Source: Neisseria lactamica | Lineage (GTDB): Bacteria > Pseudomonadota > Gammaproteobacteria > Burkholderiales > Neisseriaceae | Reading direction: 5' to 3' | Length of the DNA stretch: 64,000 bases | NCBI RefSeq assembly: GCF_901482445.1 | Contig: NZ_LR590477.1 | Coordinates: forward strand, 62,001 to 126,000 | Part shown: positions 1-7,821 of the stretch, piece after piece | How positions within the stretch are numbered: position 1 is the first letter of the stretch | How the letters are laid out: each line of letters starts with the position of its first letter | Program-made: the position numbers and the translations under genes | The notes under the pieces: generated by a model | Seen by the model: only the letters and a program-made list of their open reading frames with translations | Told to the model about the DNA's origin: nothing | Database searches by the model: none

Positions 1-310
1 TAATAATATCCTCAGCAAGCTTACGCATCTCAGGATCCTTTCCGTATTTTAATTCAACTTCCGCCATTTTTACTGCGCCAATATGGTGTGGCAGCATACC
101 TGCTGCAAAAGCAACATCAGGATCTTTATATTGCGCAGCTGCCATCATGTCTTGATGCATTTGATTCATACCTTGCATTAATTCTTGTTGCATTGCAGAA
201 CCTGTCGACATTGGCATATTCATGTGTGCTTGATGCGGTTGTTCATTAGCGTGGGCATGAATTGAAACTGCAGCAGCACTAAGTGTGATAAAAGTCATAA
301 GTTTTTTCAT
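1..310 (-). CDS. DUF305 family exported protein, C-terminus beyond window
   Basis: Reverse-strand reading from the ATG at 310 gives 103 codons before the window edge. The first 22 or so residues (MKKLMTFITLSAAAVSIHAHA) form a Sec signal peptide. The mature part is rich in Met and His and contains AAGMLPHHIGAVKMAEVEL, the M-x-x-HH-x-x-A-x-x-M signature of DUF305. DUF305 proteins are periplasmic, often sit beside copper or other metal resistance genes, and the paired His and many Met suggest metal binding; the exact role is not established. The gene is distinctly AT-rich compared with prfC next door and contains no DUS in the visible part, which suggests acquisition. A MerR-type promoter precedes it. 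Family assignment is confident; the metal is inferred. Confidence 0.85.
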   Translation of the reverse strand, partial: MKKLMTFITLSAAAVSIHAHANEQPHQAHMNMPMSTGSAMQQELMQGMNQMHQDMMAAAQYKDPDVAFAAGMLPHHIGAVKMAEVELKYGKDPEMRKLAEDII

Positions 311-344
311 GTTTTTCGCCTATGTAATAGCTGAATAAGTACAA

Positions 345-375
345 ATTATAAACCTTGACCTAAGGTTAAAGTCAA
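345..375 (-). promoter_or_regulatory. MerR-family regulated promoter of the DUF305 gene
   Basis: Read on the minus strand, -35 TTGACT (370-375) and -10 TATAAT (345-350) are separated by 19 bp. The spacer holds a perfect 6-5-6 inverted repeat, AACCTT-N5-AAGGTT (351-356 and 362-367). An overlong 19-bp spacer with a centred dyad is the hallmark of promoters that MerR-family activators (CueR, ZntR, CadR) untwist when metal is bound. The regulator gene is not in the window. Confidence 0.8.
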
Positions 376-511
376 CATTTGTTCCGAAAATGTTTGGTGA
401 GGTGCTAAAAGCTAAAATAAGACAATATTTGAGCTGCGTTACGGATTTATGTTGCTGCTGTGCCTGACCATTGGAAAGTTTGCTTGGGATTTATTGGGTT
501 GATATCGAATG

Positions 512-548
512 AAAAAAAGGCCGTCTGAATGTTTCAGACGACCTTTGT
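512..548. terminator. DUS-type hairpin terminator at the 3' end of prfC, non-canonical DUS dialects
   Basis: An inverted pair at 518-529 and 533-544 is flanked by an A-run on one side and T-rich sequence on the other. One arm reads AGGCCGTCTGAA (AG-DUS) and the other, reversed, AGGTCGTCTGAA (the N. mucosa-type dialect), so neither arm is the AT-DUS used by the other pairs in the window. It lies 3 bp beyond the prfC stop. The stretch 376-511 between it and the DUF305 promoter shows no gene. Confidence 0.75.
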
Positions 549-551
549 GTT

Positions 552-2147
552 TTACAGTTTAACCGAATGTTCGCGCGTTTCGTGGAACACGATGTCCGGC
601 CAACGTTCTTGCGTGAGTCCCAAATTCACGCGGTTGGGGGCGAGGTAGGCGAGGTTGCCGCCCGCGTCGATGGCGAGATTGCCCGCGTTGGCTTTTTCAA
701 ACTCCGCCAGTTTTTTCTTGTCGTCGCACGATACCCAGCGCGCCGACCAGATGGATGCGCTGTCGAACACGGCTTCTACGCCGTATTCGTTGGCGAGGCG
801 CGAGGTTACGACTTCAAACTGCAACACGCCGACCGCGCCCAAAATCAAATCCGCGCCGCTCATCGGTTTGAACACCTGTACCGCGCCTTCTTCGCCGAGC
901 TGTTGCAAACCTTTTTGCAGTTGCTTGATTTTCAGAGGGTTTTTGATGCGGACACTGCGGAACAGTTCGGGCGCGAAGAAGGGGATGCCGGTAAACGCCA
1001 GTTGTTCGCCTTCGGAGAAGCTGTCGCCGATTTGGATGTTGCCGTGGTTCGGGATGCCGATGATGTCGCCGGCGTAGGCTTCTTCCACCAGCTCGCGGTC
1101 GTGCGACATAAAGGTTACCACGCTGGAGGCGGCGATTTCGCGGTTGATGCGAAGGTGTTTCATCTTCATACCGCGCTCGAATCTGCCGGAGCAGACGCGC
1201 AGGAAGGCGATGCGGTCGCGGTGTTTCGGGTCCATATTGGCTTGGATTTTGAAGATAAATCCGGAGAATTTCGGCTCGTCCGGTTCGACCATGCGCACGG
1301 TCGCGTCGCGCGGTTTCGGAGCGGACGCCCAGTCAATCAATGAATTGAGGATTTCCTGAATACCGAAGTTGTTAATCGCCGAACCGAAGAACACGGGCGT
1401 GAGTTCGCCGGCGAGGAATTCGTCAAGATTGAACTCGTTGGAAGCCGCCTGCACCAATTCGATTTCGTCGCGCAACTGTTGGATTTCCAACGGAAAGCGT
1501 TGTTCCAATTCGGGATTGTCGATGCCTTTGATGATGTCGAACTCGTGCGGCAGACGTTCGCCGCCCGCTTCAAAGAGATAGATTTCGTCGTTCAGGATGT
1601 GGTACACGCCCTTGAAGTTTTTGCCCATACCGATCGGCCAGGTAACGGGCGCGCAGCGGATTTTTAAAATGTTTTCCACTTCGTCCAAAAGTTCCAGGGA
1701 ATCGCGCACTTCGCGGTCGTATTTGTTCATGAACGTAACAATCGGCGTATCGCGCAGGCGGCAGACGTTTAAGAGCTTGATGGTTTGTGCTTCCACGCCT
1801 TTTGCCGCGTCGATGACCATCAATGCGCTGTCGACGGCGGTTAAAACGCGGTAGGTATCTTCGGAGAAGTCTTGGTGTCCCGGCGTGTCCAAGAGGTTGA
1901 CGGTGTGGTCTTTGTAGTCGAACTGCATTACGCTTGATGCCACGGAAATGCCGCGCTGCTTCTCGATTTCCATCCAGTCGGAAGTGGCGAATTTGCCGGT
2001 TTTCTTGCCTTTTACCGTACCCGCGCTCTGAATCGCGCCTGAAAACAGCAAGAGTTTTTCGGTCAGCGTGGTTTTACCCGCGTCAGGGTGGGAGATGATG
2101 GCAAACGTGCGGCGGCGGCGCACTTGGTCGAGGATTTCTTGGGACAT
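552..2147 (-). CDS. prfC: Peptide chain release factor 3
   Basis: RF3 is a translational GTPase that ejects RF1/RF2 from the ribosome after termination. The 531-residue product matches the family length. The N-terminal G domain shows the P-loop ISHPDAGKTTLTEKLLLF (about residues 18-35), switch region EKQRGISV, the G3 motif DTPGHQDFSEDTYR and the G4 motif MNKYDRE; the EF-G-like domains II and III follow. ATG at 2145-2147. It is a single-gene unit with its own DUS-type terminator. Large open frames on the opposite strand are shadows of this GC-rich gene. Confidence 0.97.
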   Translation of the reverse strand: MSQEILDQVRRRRTFAIISHPDAGKTTLTEKLLLFSGAIQSAGTVKGKKTGKFATSDWMEIEKQRGISVASSVMQFDYKDHTVNLLDTPGHQDFSEDTYRVLTAVDSALMVIDAAKGVEAQTIKLLNVCRLRDTPIVTFMNKYDREVRDSLELLDEVENILKIRCAPVTWPIGMGKNFKGVYHILNDEIYLFEAGGERLPHEFDIIKGIDNPELEQRFPLEIQQLRDEIELVQAASNEFNLDEFLAGELTPVFFGSAINNFGIQEILNSLIDWASAPKPRDATVRMVEPDEPKFSGFIFKIQANMDPKHRDRIAFLRVCSGRFERGMKMKHLRINREIAASSVVTFMSHDRELVEEAYAGDIIGIPNHGNIQIGDSFSEGEQLAFTGIPFFAPELFRSVRIKNPLKIKQLQKGLQQLGEEGAVQVFKPMSGADLILGAVGVLQFEVVTSRLANEYGVEAVFDSASIWSARWVSCDDKKKLAEFEKANAGNLAIDAGGNLAYLAPNRVNLGLTQERWPDIVFHETREHSVKL

Positions 2148-2253
2148 GGTTTTCTTTGCAAAAAGGTTCAGGCCGCTTTTCAGACGGCCCGGACAGTGTT
2201 TGAGACGGCGAGATTGTACAAAAAAATGCCTGATAATTCAATGTTGGAGGGGG

Positions 2254-2649
2254 TCAGTGCGTGCTGCCGTAAATCTCTTTTTCGTCTTTCAGGACGGCAT
2301 CGGCGGTTTCCCACGCGCCGCCGCGCCAGACTTTGTAAAAGCAGCTTTCGCGCCCGGTGTGGCAGGCGATGCCGCCGTTTTGGGCGATGAGCATCACAAT
2401 GGCGTCGCCGTCGCAGTCGAGGCGCAGTTCGCGGATTTTTTGCGTGTGTCCCGACTCTTCGCCCTTCATCCATTGTTTTTGGCGCGAACGGCTGTAATAG
2501 TGGGCAAAGCCGGTTTCGACGGTTTTTTGCAGGGCTTCGGCGTTCATCCACGCCACCATTAAAACACGTTTGGTTTCGGCATCTTGGGCGATGGCGCAAA
2601 CCAAACCTTTTTCGTCAAATTTGACGGCTTCAAGCAGGTTTTTATCCAT
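2254..2649 (-). CDS. hisI: Phosphoribosyl-AMP cyclohydrolase
   Basis: HisI opens the purine ring of phosphoribosyl-AMP, the third step of histidine synthesis. The 131-residue protein is the monofunctional form, with no HisE domain. The metal-binding signature LDCDGDAIVMLI and the cysteine motif HTGRESCFY are present, as is MVAWMNAEAL near the N-terminus. It is the last gene of hisH-hisA-hisF-hisI on the minus strand, 29 bp after hisF. Confidence 0.96.
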   Translation of the reverse strand: MDKNLLEAVKFDEKGLVCAIAQDAETKRVLMVAWMNAEALQKTVETGFAHYYSRSRQKQWMKGEESGHTQKIRELRLDCDGDAIVMLIAQNGGIACHTGRESCFYKVWRGGAWETADAVLKDEKEIYGSTH

Positions 2650-2678
2650 ATTTCCTTTCAGACGGCATAGTCGGGCGG

Positions 2679-3446
2679 TCAGAGGCGCACTTCGATGCCG
2701 GCTTCGCGCATAGCGCGTTTGGCTTCGCGGATGGCGATTTCCCCGAAATGGAAAATACCGGCGGCAAGTACGGCATCGGCTTTGCCTTCGGTTATGCCTT
2801 CAATCAGGTGCCGGACATTGCCGACCCCGCCGGAGGCGATGACGGGGATGTCGACGGCTTCGGCAACGGCGCGGGTCAGCGGCAGGTTGAAACCCTGTTT
2901 CGTACCGTCCCTGTCCATACCGGTGAGCAGGATTTCGCCCGCGCCGCGTTTTTGCATTTCGACCGCCCATTCCACCGCATCCAAACCGGTCGGATTGCGC
3001 CCGCCGTGGGTAAAGATTTCCCAGCGTGTGTTTTCGGGGTTGGCGGCTTTGGCATCGACGGCGGCGACGATGGCTTGCGAACCGAAAAATCCGGCGGCTT
3101 CGTCAATTAAATCGGGACGGGTAACGGCGGCGGTGTTGATGCTGACTTTGTCCGCGCCGGCATTGAGCAGGCGGCGGATGTCGGCAACGGTGCGTACGCC
3201 GCCGCCGACGGTCAGCGGGATGAAGACTTGTCCGGCAACCTCTTCGATGATGTGCAGGATGGTGTCGCGGTTGTCGGATGAGGCGGTGATGTCGAGGAAG
3301 GTCAATTCGTCCGCGCCTTCGCCGTTGTAGCGTTTGGCGGCTTCGACGGGGTCGCCCGCGTCGCGCAAACCGATGAAGTTCACGCCTTTGACGACGCGCC
3401 CGTCTTTTACGTCGAGACAGGGGATGATGCGTTTTGCCAGTGCCAT
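2679..3446 (-). CDS. hisF: Imidazole glycerol phosphate synthase cyclase subunit
   Basis: HisF is the (beta/alpha)8-barrel subunit that uses ammonia from HisH to make imidazole glycerol phosphate and AICAR. Its 255 residues fit the family. IIPCLDVKDGRVVKGVNF at the start carries the first catalytic Asp, IVAAVDAKA the second, and the phosphate-binding segments VGGGVRTV and ASGGVGN are intact. It starts 12 bp after the hisA stop and works as a complex with HisH from the same operon. Confidence 0.98.
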   Translation of the reverse strand: MALAKRIIPCLDVKDGRVVKGVNFIGLRDAGDPVEAAKRYNGEGADELTFLDITASSDNRDTILHIIEEVAGQVFIPLTVGGGVRTVADIRRLLNAGADKVSINTAAVTRPDLIDEAAGFFGSQAIVAAVDAKAANPENTRWEIFTHGGRNPTGLDAVEWAVEMQKRGAGEILLTGMDRDGTKQGFNLPLTRAVAEAVDIPVIASGGVGNVRHLIEGITEGKADAVLAAGIFHFGEIAIREAKRAMREAGIEVRL

Positions 3447-3458
3447 AATCGGATGCCT

Positions 3459-4196
3459 TTAGTCGAGGGAATCTGCCAATTGTTGCGCTTGGGCAAAATC
3501 GATGCTGCCCTCGTAAATCGCGCGGCCGGTAATCGCACCTGCTACGCCACGTTTTTCGGCGGCACACAGGGCGCGGATGTCGTCCAAGCCGGTCAGTCCG
3601 CCGGAGGCGATGACGGGAATACGGACGGCTTGGGCGAGTTTGACCGTCGCGTCGATGTTCACGCCGCTCATCATACCGTCGCGCCCGATGTCGGTGTAGA
3701 TGATGCTGTTGACACCGTCGTCTTCAAAGCGTTTTGCCAAATCAATTACATGATGCCCGGTTACGGTTGCCCAGCCGTCGATGGCGGCCATACCGTCTTT
3801 GGCATCCAGTCCGACGATAATCCTGCCGGGGAAGGCTTTGCACGCCTCGCGCACGAAGTCGGGGTTTTTGACTGCCGCCGTGCCGATAATCACGTCGTTC
3901 AGACCCAAATCCAAATATTGTCCGATGGTTTTCAAATCGCGTATGCCGCCGCCGAGCTGTACGGGGATGTCTTTGGCGACGGCGGCAAGGATGTCTTTGA
4001 TGGCGGGCAGGTTTTGCGGAACGCCGGCAAACGCGCCGTTCAAATCTACCAGATGCAGGCGGCGCGCGCCTTGTTTGAACCAGTGCAGTGCGGTTTCGGC
4101 GGGCGAATCGGAAAAGACGGTCGCCTCTTCCATCAGTCCTTGTTTCAGGCGGACGCAGCGTCCTTCTTTCAAATCGATGGCGGGTATCAGCAGCAT
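3459..4196 (-). CDS. hisA: Phosphoribosylformimino-5-aminoimidazole carboxamide ribotide isomerase
   Basis: HisA catalyses the Amadori rearrangement of ProFAR to PRFAR, the substrate of HisF/HisH. The 245-residue barrel has the catalytic Asp in LIPAIDLKEGRCVRL, a second Asp in IVGLDAKDG, and the two phosphate-binding turns QLGGGIRDL and ASGGLTGLDD. It lies between hisH (32 bp upstream) and hisF (12 bp downstream). Confidence 0.97.
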   Translation of the reverse strand: MLLIPAIDLKEGRCVRLKQGLMEEATVFSDSPAETALHWFKQGARRLHLVDLNGAFAGVPQNLPAIKDILAAVAKDIPVQLGGGIRDLKTIGQYLDLGLNDVIIGTAAVKNPDFVREACKAFPGRIIVGLDAKDGMAAIDGWATVTGHHVIDLAKRFEDDGVNSIIYTDIGRDGMMSGVNIDATVKLAQAVRIPVIASGGLTGLDDIRALCAAEKRGVAGAITGRAIYEGSIDFAQAQQLADSLD

Positions 4197-4228
4197 AATT
4201 TTTCTCCTTGTGCGGGGCCGTGTCCGGC

Positions 4229-4867
4229 TTACCAGTTTAAAAAGTTTTTCAACATCGTCAGCCCGGCATCGTGGCTTTTTTCGGTGTGAAATTGCGTGGC
4301 GAATACGTTGTCTTTGCCGACGATGCAGGCAAACGGGGACGGGTAGTCGCTTTCGCCCAATATGGTTTCGGGATTTTCGGGGGCGAAATAGTAGCTGTGG
4401 ACGAAGTAAAAACGCGTGTCTTGGGGAATATCTTTAAACAGCGGGTGGTTTTGGGTTTGGCGCACGGTGTTCCAGCCCATATGCGGGACTTTCAGACGGC
4501 ATCCCTGCCGGTCGCGGAGGTCGCGCCCAAAGCGTCTGACTTTGCCGCCGAACCAGCCCAAGCCGTCGGTGTTTCCTTCTTCGCTGTGGTCGAATAAGAG
4601 TTGCGCGCCGACGCAGATTCCGAAAAAGGGTTTGTTTTTTAAGGCATCTTTGACTGCCTCGTCCAAGCCGCCGCGTTTTAATGCCGCCATACAGTCGGGC
4701 ATCGCGCCCTGCCCGGGAAAAATGACTTTGTCGGCGCGGGACACGCGGTCGGGGTCGCTGCTTAAAAAGATTTCGGCATTTTTTCCGGCAAGCTGCCCCG
4801 CCGTCCGGACGGATTTCAATACGGAATGCAGGTTGCCCATACCGTAATCGATAATGGCGGTTTGCAT
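4229..4867 (-). CDS. hisH: Imidazole glycerol phosphate synthase glutaminase subunit
   Basis: HisH is a class I glutamine amidotransferase that supplies ammonia to HisF. In the 212-residue protein the nucleophile is Cys85 in FFGICVGAQLLF; the catalytic His/Glu pair lies in ATQFHTEKSHDAG near the C-terminus. The oxyanion strand shows as PGQGAM. It is the first gene of the his cluster; the ATG at 4865-4867 follows GAGGAAGCC on the minus strand. No other his genes are in the window, which fits the scattered his genes of Neisseria. Confidence 0.97.
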   Translation of the reverse strand: MQTAIIDYGMGNLHSVLKSVRTAGQLAGKNAEIFLSSDPDRVSRADKVIFPGQGAMPDCMAALKRGGLDEAVKDALKNKPFFGICVGAQLLFDHSEEGNTDGLGWFGGKVRRFGRDLRDRQGCRLKVPHMGWNTVRQTQNHPLFKDIPQDTRFYFVHSYYFAPENPETILGESDYPSPFACIVGKDNVFATQFHTEKSHDAGLTMLKNFLNW

Positions 4868-4933
4868 GGCTTCCTCCTCTTTTTTTGCAATATGGCTGCG
4901 ATTTTAACAAACAAATGTGCCGGGCTGATAAAA

Positions 4934-4971
4934 ATGCCGTCTGAAAACGGGAATCTGTCTTCAGACGGCAT
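4934..4971. terminator. DUS inverted-repeat terminator between hisH and pta
   Basis: ATGCCGTCTGAA at 4934-4945 is followed by its reverse complement at 4960-4971, giving a 12-bp stem. It lies 27 bp beyond the pta stop, so it should terminate pta, and it also serves as an uptake signal. Confidence 0.85.
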
Positions 4972-4997
4972 AGGGTTCAAACCCGGAAAGCCGTTTG

Positions 4998-6500
4998 TCA
5001 GCCTTCCATTTGTTTTGCCTGAACGGCAGTCAGGGCGATGGTGAACACGATGTCTTCCACCAGCGCGCCGCGCGACAGGTCGTTGACCGGTTTGCGCAGG
5101 CCTTGCAGCAGAGGGCCGACGCTCAAGACGTTGGCACTGCGTTGGACGGCTTTGTAGGTGCAGTTGCCGGTGTTCAGGTCGGGGAAGACCAAAACGGTTG
5201 CCTGTCCTGCCACCGGGCTGCCCGGGGCTTTCGATTTGCCCACGCCCGGCACGGTTGCCGCATCATATTGCAGCGGGCCGTCGATGGCGAGGTCGGGGCG
5301 TTTTTCCCGGGCAAGTTTGGTTGCTTCGATGACGGTATCGACATCGGGGCCGCTGCCGGAGTTGACGGTGGAGTAGGAAATCATCGCCACTTTCGGGTCG
5401 ATGCCGAAGGCTTTTGCGGAATCGGCAGACTGGATGGCGATGTCGGCAAGCTGTTGCGCGGTCGGGTTCGGATTAACCGCGCAGTCGCCGAAGACGAGGA
5501 CTTGGTTGGGCAGCAGCATAAAGAATACGCTGGACACGAGGCTTGCGCCCGGTGCGGTTTTAATCAGTTGCAAAGCGGGGCGGATGGTGTTGGCGGTGGT
5601 GTGAACCGCACCGGATACCAAACCGTCCGCATCGTTTTGCGCCATCATCATCGTACCGAGTACCACGGTGTCTTGCAGTTGCTTGTGCGCGTCTTCGGGT
5701 GTCAGGCCTTTGGATTTGCGCAGTTCGCACATCGGCTCGACGTATTGTTCGACCAATGAGGCGGGATCGATGATTTCCAAAGAGTCCGGCAGGCTGATGC
5801 CGCGTTCTTTGGCAACGGCTTCGACTTCTTCGCGTTTGGCAAGCAGGATGCAGCGGGCAATGCCTTTTTCGTGACAGATGGCGGCGGCTTGGACGGTGCG
5901 GGGTTCTGCGCCCTCAGGCAGGACGATGCGTTTGCCGGCTTGGCGGGCGAAGTCGATCAGGTTGTAGCGGAATTGCGCCGGCGACAGGCGTTTTGCTTCG
6001 CGGCCTGCCAATACGGATACGTCTTTCAGCGCGTCGCTCGAACCGAAGAAGGTCAGGCCGGTTTTTTCGGCTGCCGCTTCGGCAACGGAGGCTGCCGCGC
6101 CGTCCACGACAAAACCTTCCAATACGCCCGGCGCGGCGGCGAAGAACTGTTTGGCAAGGTTCAGCCGGTGCGCCAGTTCGTCTGCATCGGCATTGTCGGA
6201 ACGGACGGCGAAGACGGCTGCCGCATCAAGGGACAATGCCAGTTCGACGTTTTTGCCTGCGAGGTAGATTTTGTCGGCATCGGGCGCGATGCCTTCGATG
6301 ACGAGGTTGGCGGCATCGAGTGCGGCAACTTTGCCGACCAGTGCGTCGAACCAGTCGTCGCTTTTGCCTTGCGCGAGCAGGGTTTCGGCGGTTGCGTCAA
6401 CGGCTTGGAAAATTTGTGCGTCCAGTGCTTTTGCAAAGGCTTGTGCGGCGGCGGAGGCGTTCAGTCCGGCAGATACGGGTACGATGAGTACTTTTGCCAT
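4998..6500 (-). CDS. pta: Phosphate acetyltransferase, short form
   Basis: Pta interconverts acetyl-CoA and acetyl phosphate in the acetate overflow pathway. The C-terminal catalytic phosphotransacetylase domain (about residues 175-495) is complete: FARQAGKRIVLPEGAEPR opens it, and NDADGLVSGAVHTTANTIRP, FGDCAVNPNPTAQQLA and KSKAPGSPVAGQATVLVFPD are family blocks. At 500 residues it is much shorter than E. coli Pta (714): the N-terminal ATPase-like domain is reduced and its P-loop degenerate (PVSAGLNASA), and the DRTGG regulatory domain is not apparent. ackA is not adjacent. The 197 bp up to fbpC hold only a plausible promoter region and a DUS near 6710. Confidence 0.93.
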   Translation of the reverse strand: MAKVLIVPVSAGLNASAAAQAFAKALDAQIFQAVDATAETLLAQGKSDDWFDALVGKVAALDAANLVIEGIAPDADKIYLAGKNVELALSLDAAAVFAVRSDNADADELAHRLNLAKQFFAAAPGVLEGFVVDGAAASVAEAAAEKTGLTFFGSSDALKDVSVLAGREAKRLSPAQFRYNLIDFARQAGKRIVLPEGAEPRTVQAAAICHEKGIARCILLAKREEVEAVAKERGISLPDSLEIIDPASLVEQYVEPMCELRKSKGLTPEDAHKQLQDTVVLGTMMMAQNDADGLVSGAVHTTANTIRPALQLIKTAPGASLVSSVFFMLLPNQVLVFGDCAVNPNPTAQQLADIAIQSADSAKAFGIDPKVAMISYSTVNSGSGPDVDTVIEATKLAREKRPDLAIDGPLQYDAATVPGVGKSKAPGSPVAGQATVLVFPDLNTGNCTYKAVQRSANVLSVGPLLQGLRKPVNDLSRGALVEDIVFTIALTAVQAKQMEG

Positions 6501-6697
6501 AATATATCCTTTCGTATGCTGCGGTGTGCGGCATGTATGTTGGAAGTGTTGGGATTTGAGGGGAAATGTCGGGATAGGCTATTTCCCGTCCGGTTTGCGC
6601 AAACAGGTGTTTTCTGTTTTGGGGCGGCAGCCGGTTTTACGCTGCCGCGTGTTTTTATATTAACAAATAAATTATGTTTTCAACAAGATAAATATCG

Positions 6698-7801
6698 TCA
6701 GGCATCGTTATGCCTTTCAGACGGCATCGTGTCTTCTGCCTTATGGGCAGGCGGTTCGGGGAAAAACAGGGCTTCTGAATTTAAGTAGATGCGTGTCTGT
6801 GTGCCGTCTGAACAATCGGGAGCATAGGGGGTGTCCAGCGTCAGGACGGTTTGCCCGATTTTCAGGCGGATTTGGGTATGCCGTGCTTTGGGTATGGCGT
6901 TGAGGATGGTGGCGGATAATTCGGCGGCTGGGGCGGACTGGCGGTGAAGGCTGAACTGTTCCGGACGGATGAGCAGTGTGCCGCGCGTGCCTGCGGATGC
7001 GCCGCTTTGAACGGGCAGCCGGCCCAATCCGCAATCGGCGGTGCCGTCGGCGTTGAGCACGGCGGGGGACACGATGCCTTCGCCGATAAACAGGGCGGCA
7101 TCAAGGTTGGCGGGGCGGCGGTAAAGTTCGGCAGGCGGGGCGGTTTGGAGTAGTCTGCCTTGTTGGATGACGGCTATTTTGTCTGCGTATTGCAGGGCTT
7201 CTTCGCGGTCGTGGCTGACAAAAACGGCGGATTTGCCGTTTTTCCGCAAAACAGACATCATTTCTTCGCGGATTTGGCGGCGCAACTGTTCGTCCAGCGC
7301 GCTGAAGGGTTCGTCCAACAAAATCAGTTCGGGATCGGGCGCGAGGGCGCGGGCGAGGGCGACGCGCTGTTGCTGTCCGCCCGAAAGTTCGTGCGGATAG
7401 CGTCCGGCAAGTTCGGAAATGCCGGTCAGGTTCAACATAGCTTCTATCCGTTGTTTTTCCTCTGCTTTTTTGCCTTTTCCGTTGCCTAATCCGTAGGCGG
7501 TGTTGCGGTAAACGGTCAGGTGGGGGAACAGTACGCCTTCCTGCACGACGTAACCCAAACGGCGTTCGCGGACGGGAAGGTTGGTATTTTTTGAAAAGAT
7601 GGTTCTGCCGGAAAGAGAAATTTCGCCGGAATCGGGTTGTTCAAAACCGGCGAGGCAGCGTAAAAGGGTGGTTTTGCCGCAGCCGGACGCGCCGACGATG
7701 AAGAGGATTTCGCCCGAGTCGAGACTGAGCGAAATGTCGTTTAAAACCGGGGTGTTTTGAAAACTTTTGGACAGGTGTCTGATGCACAGGGCGGCGGTCA
7801 T
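6698..7801 (-). CDS. fbpC: Ferric iron ABC transporter ATP-binding protein
   Basis: FbpC is the cytoplasmic ATPase of the FbpABC importer, which takes up periplasmic Fe3+ stripped from transferrin and lactoferrin. Walker A is GASGCGKTTLL, the signature LSGGQQQRVALARAL, Walker B LILLDEPFSALD and the switch His VSHDREEAL. The C-terminal third is a TOBE-like regulatory domain. The last 11 residues (TMPSERHNDA) are encoded through an AT-DUS at 6716-6727, so the reading frame runs across an uptake signal before stopping. fbpB lies 20 bp upstream. Confidence 0.95.
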   Translation of the reverse strand: MTAALCIRHLSKSFQNTPVLNDISLSLDSGEILFIVGASGCGKTTLLRCLAGFEQPDSGEISLSGRTIFSKNTNLPVRERRLGYVVQEGVLFPHLTVYRNTAYGLGNGKGKKAEEKQRIEAMLNLTGISELAGRYPHELSGGQQQRVALARALAPDPELILLDEPFSALDEQLRRQIREEMMSVLRKNGKSAVFVSHDREEALQYADKIAVIQQGRLLQTAPPAELYRRPANLDAALFIGEGIVSPAVLNADGTADCGLGRLPVQSGASAGTRGTLLIRPEQFSLHRQSAPAAELSATILNAIPKARHTQIRLKIGQTVLTLDTPYAPDCSDGTQTRIYLNSEALFFPEPPAHKAEDTMPSERHNDA

Positions 7802-7821
7802 GGCGGTGCTTCCTTAAGCTG

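Noticed and set aside
567..1343. 258-codon plus-strand frame opposite prfC
   Set aside because: Shadow of a GC-rich gene; prfC has all RF3 motifs on the other strand. The same applies to long frames opposite pta, purF, ligA and lbpA.
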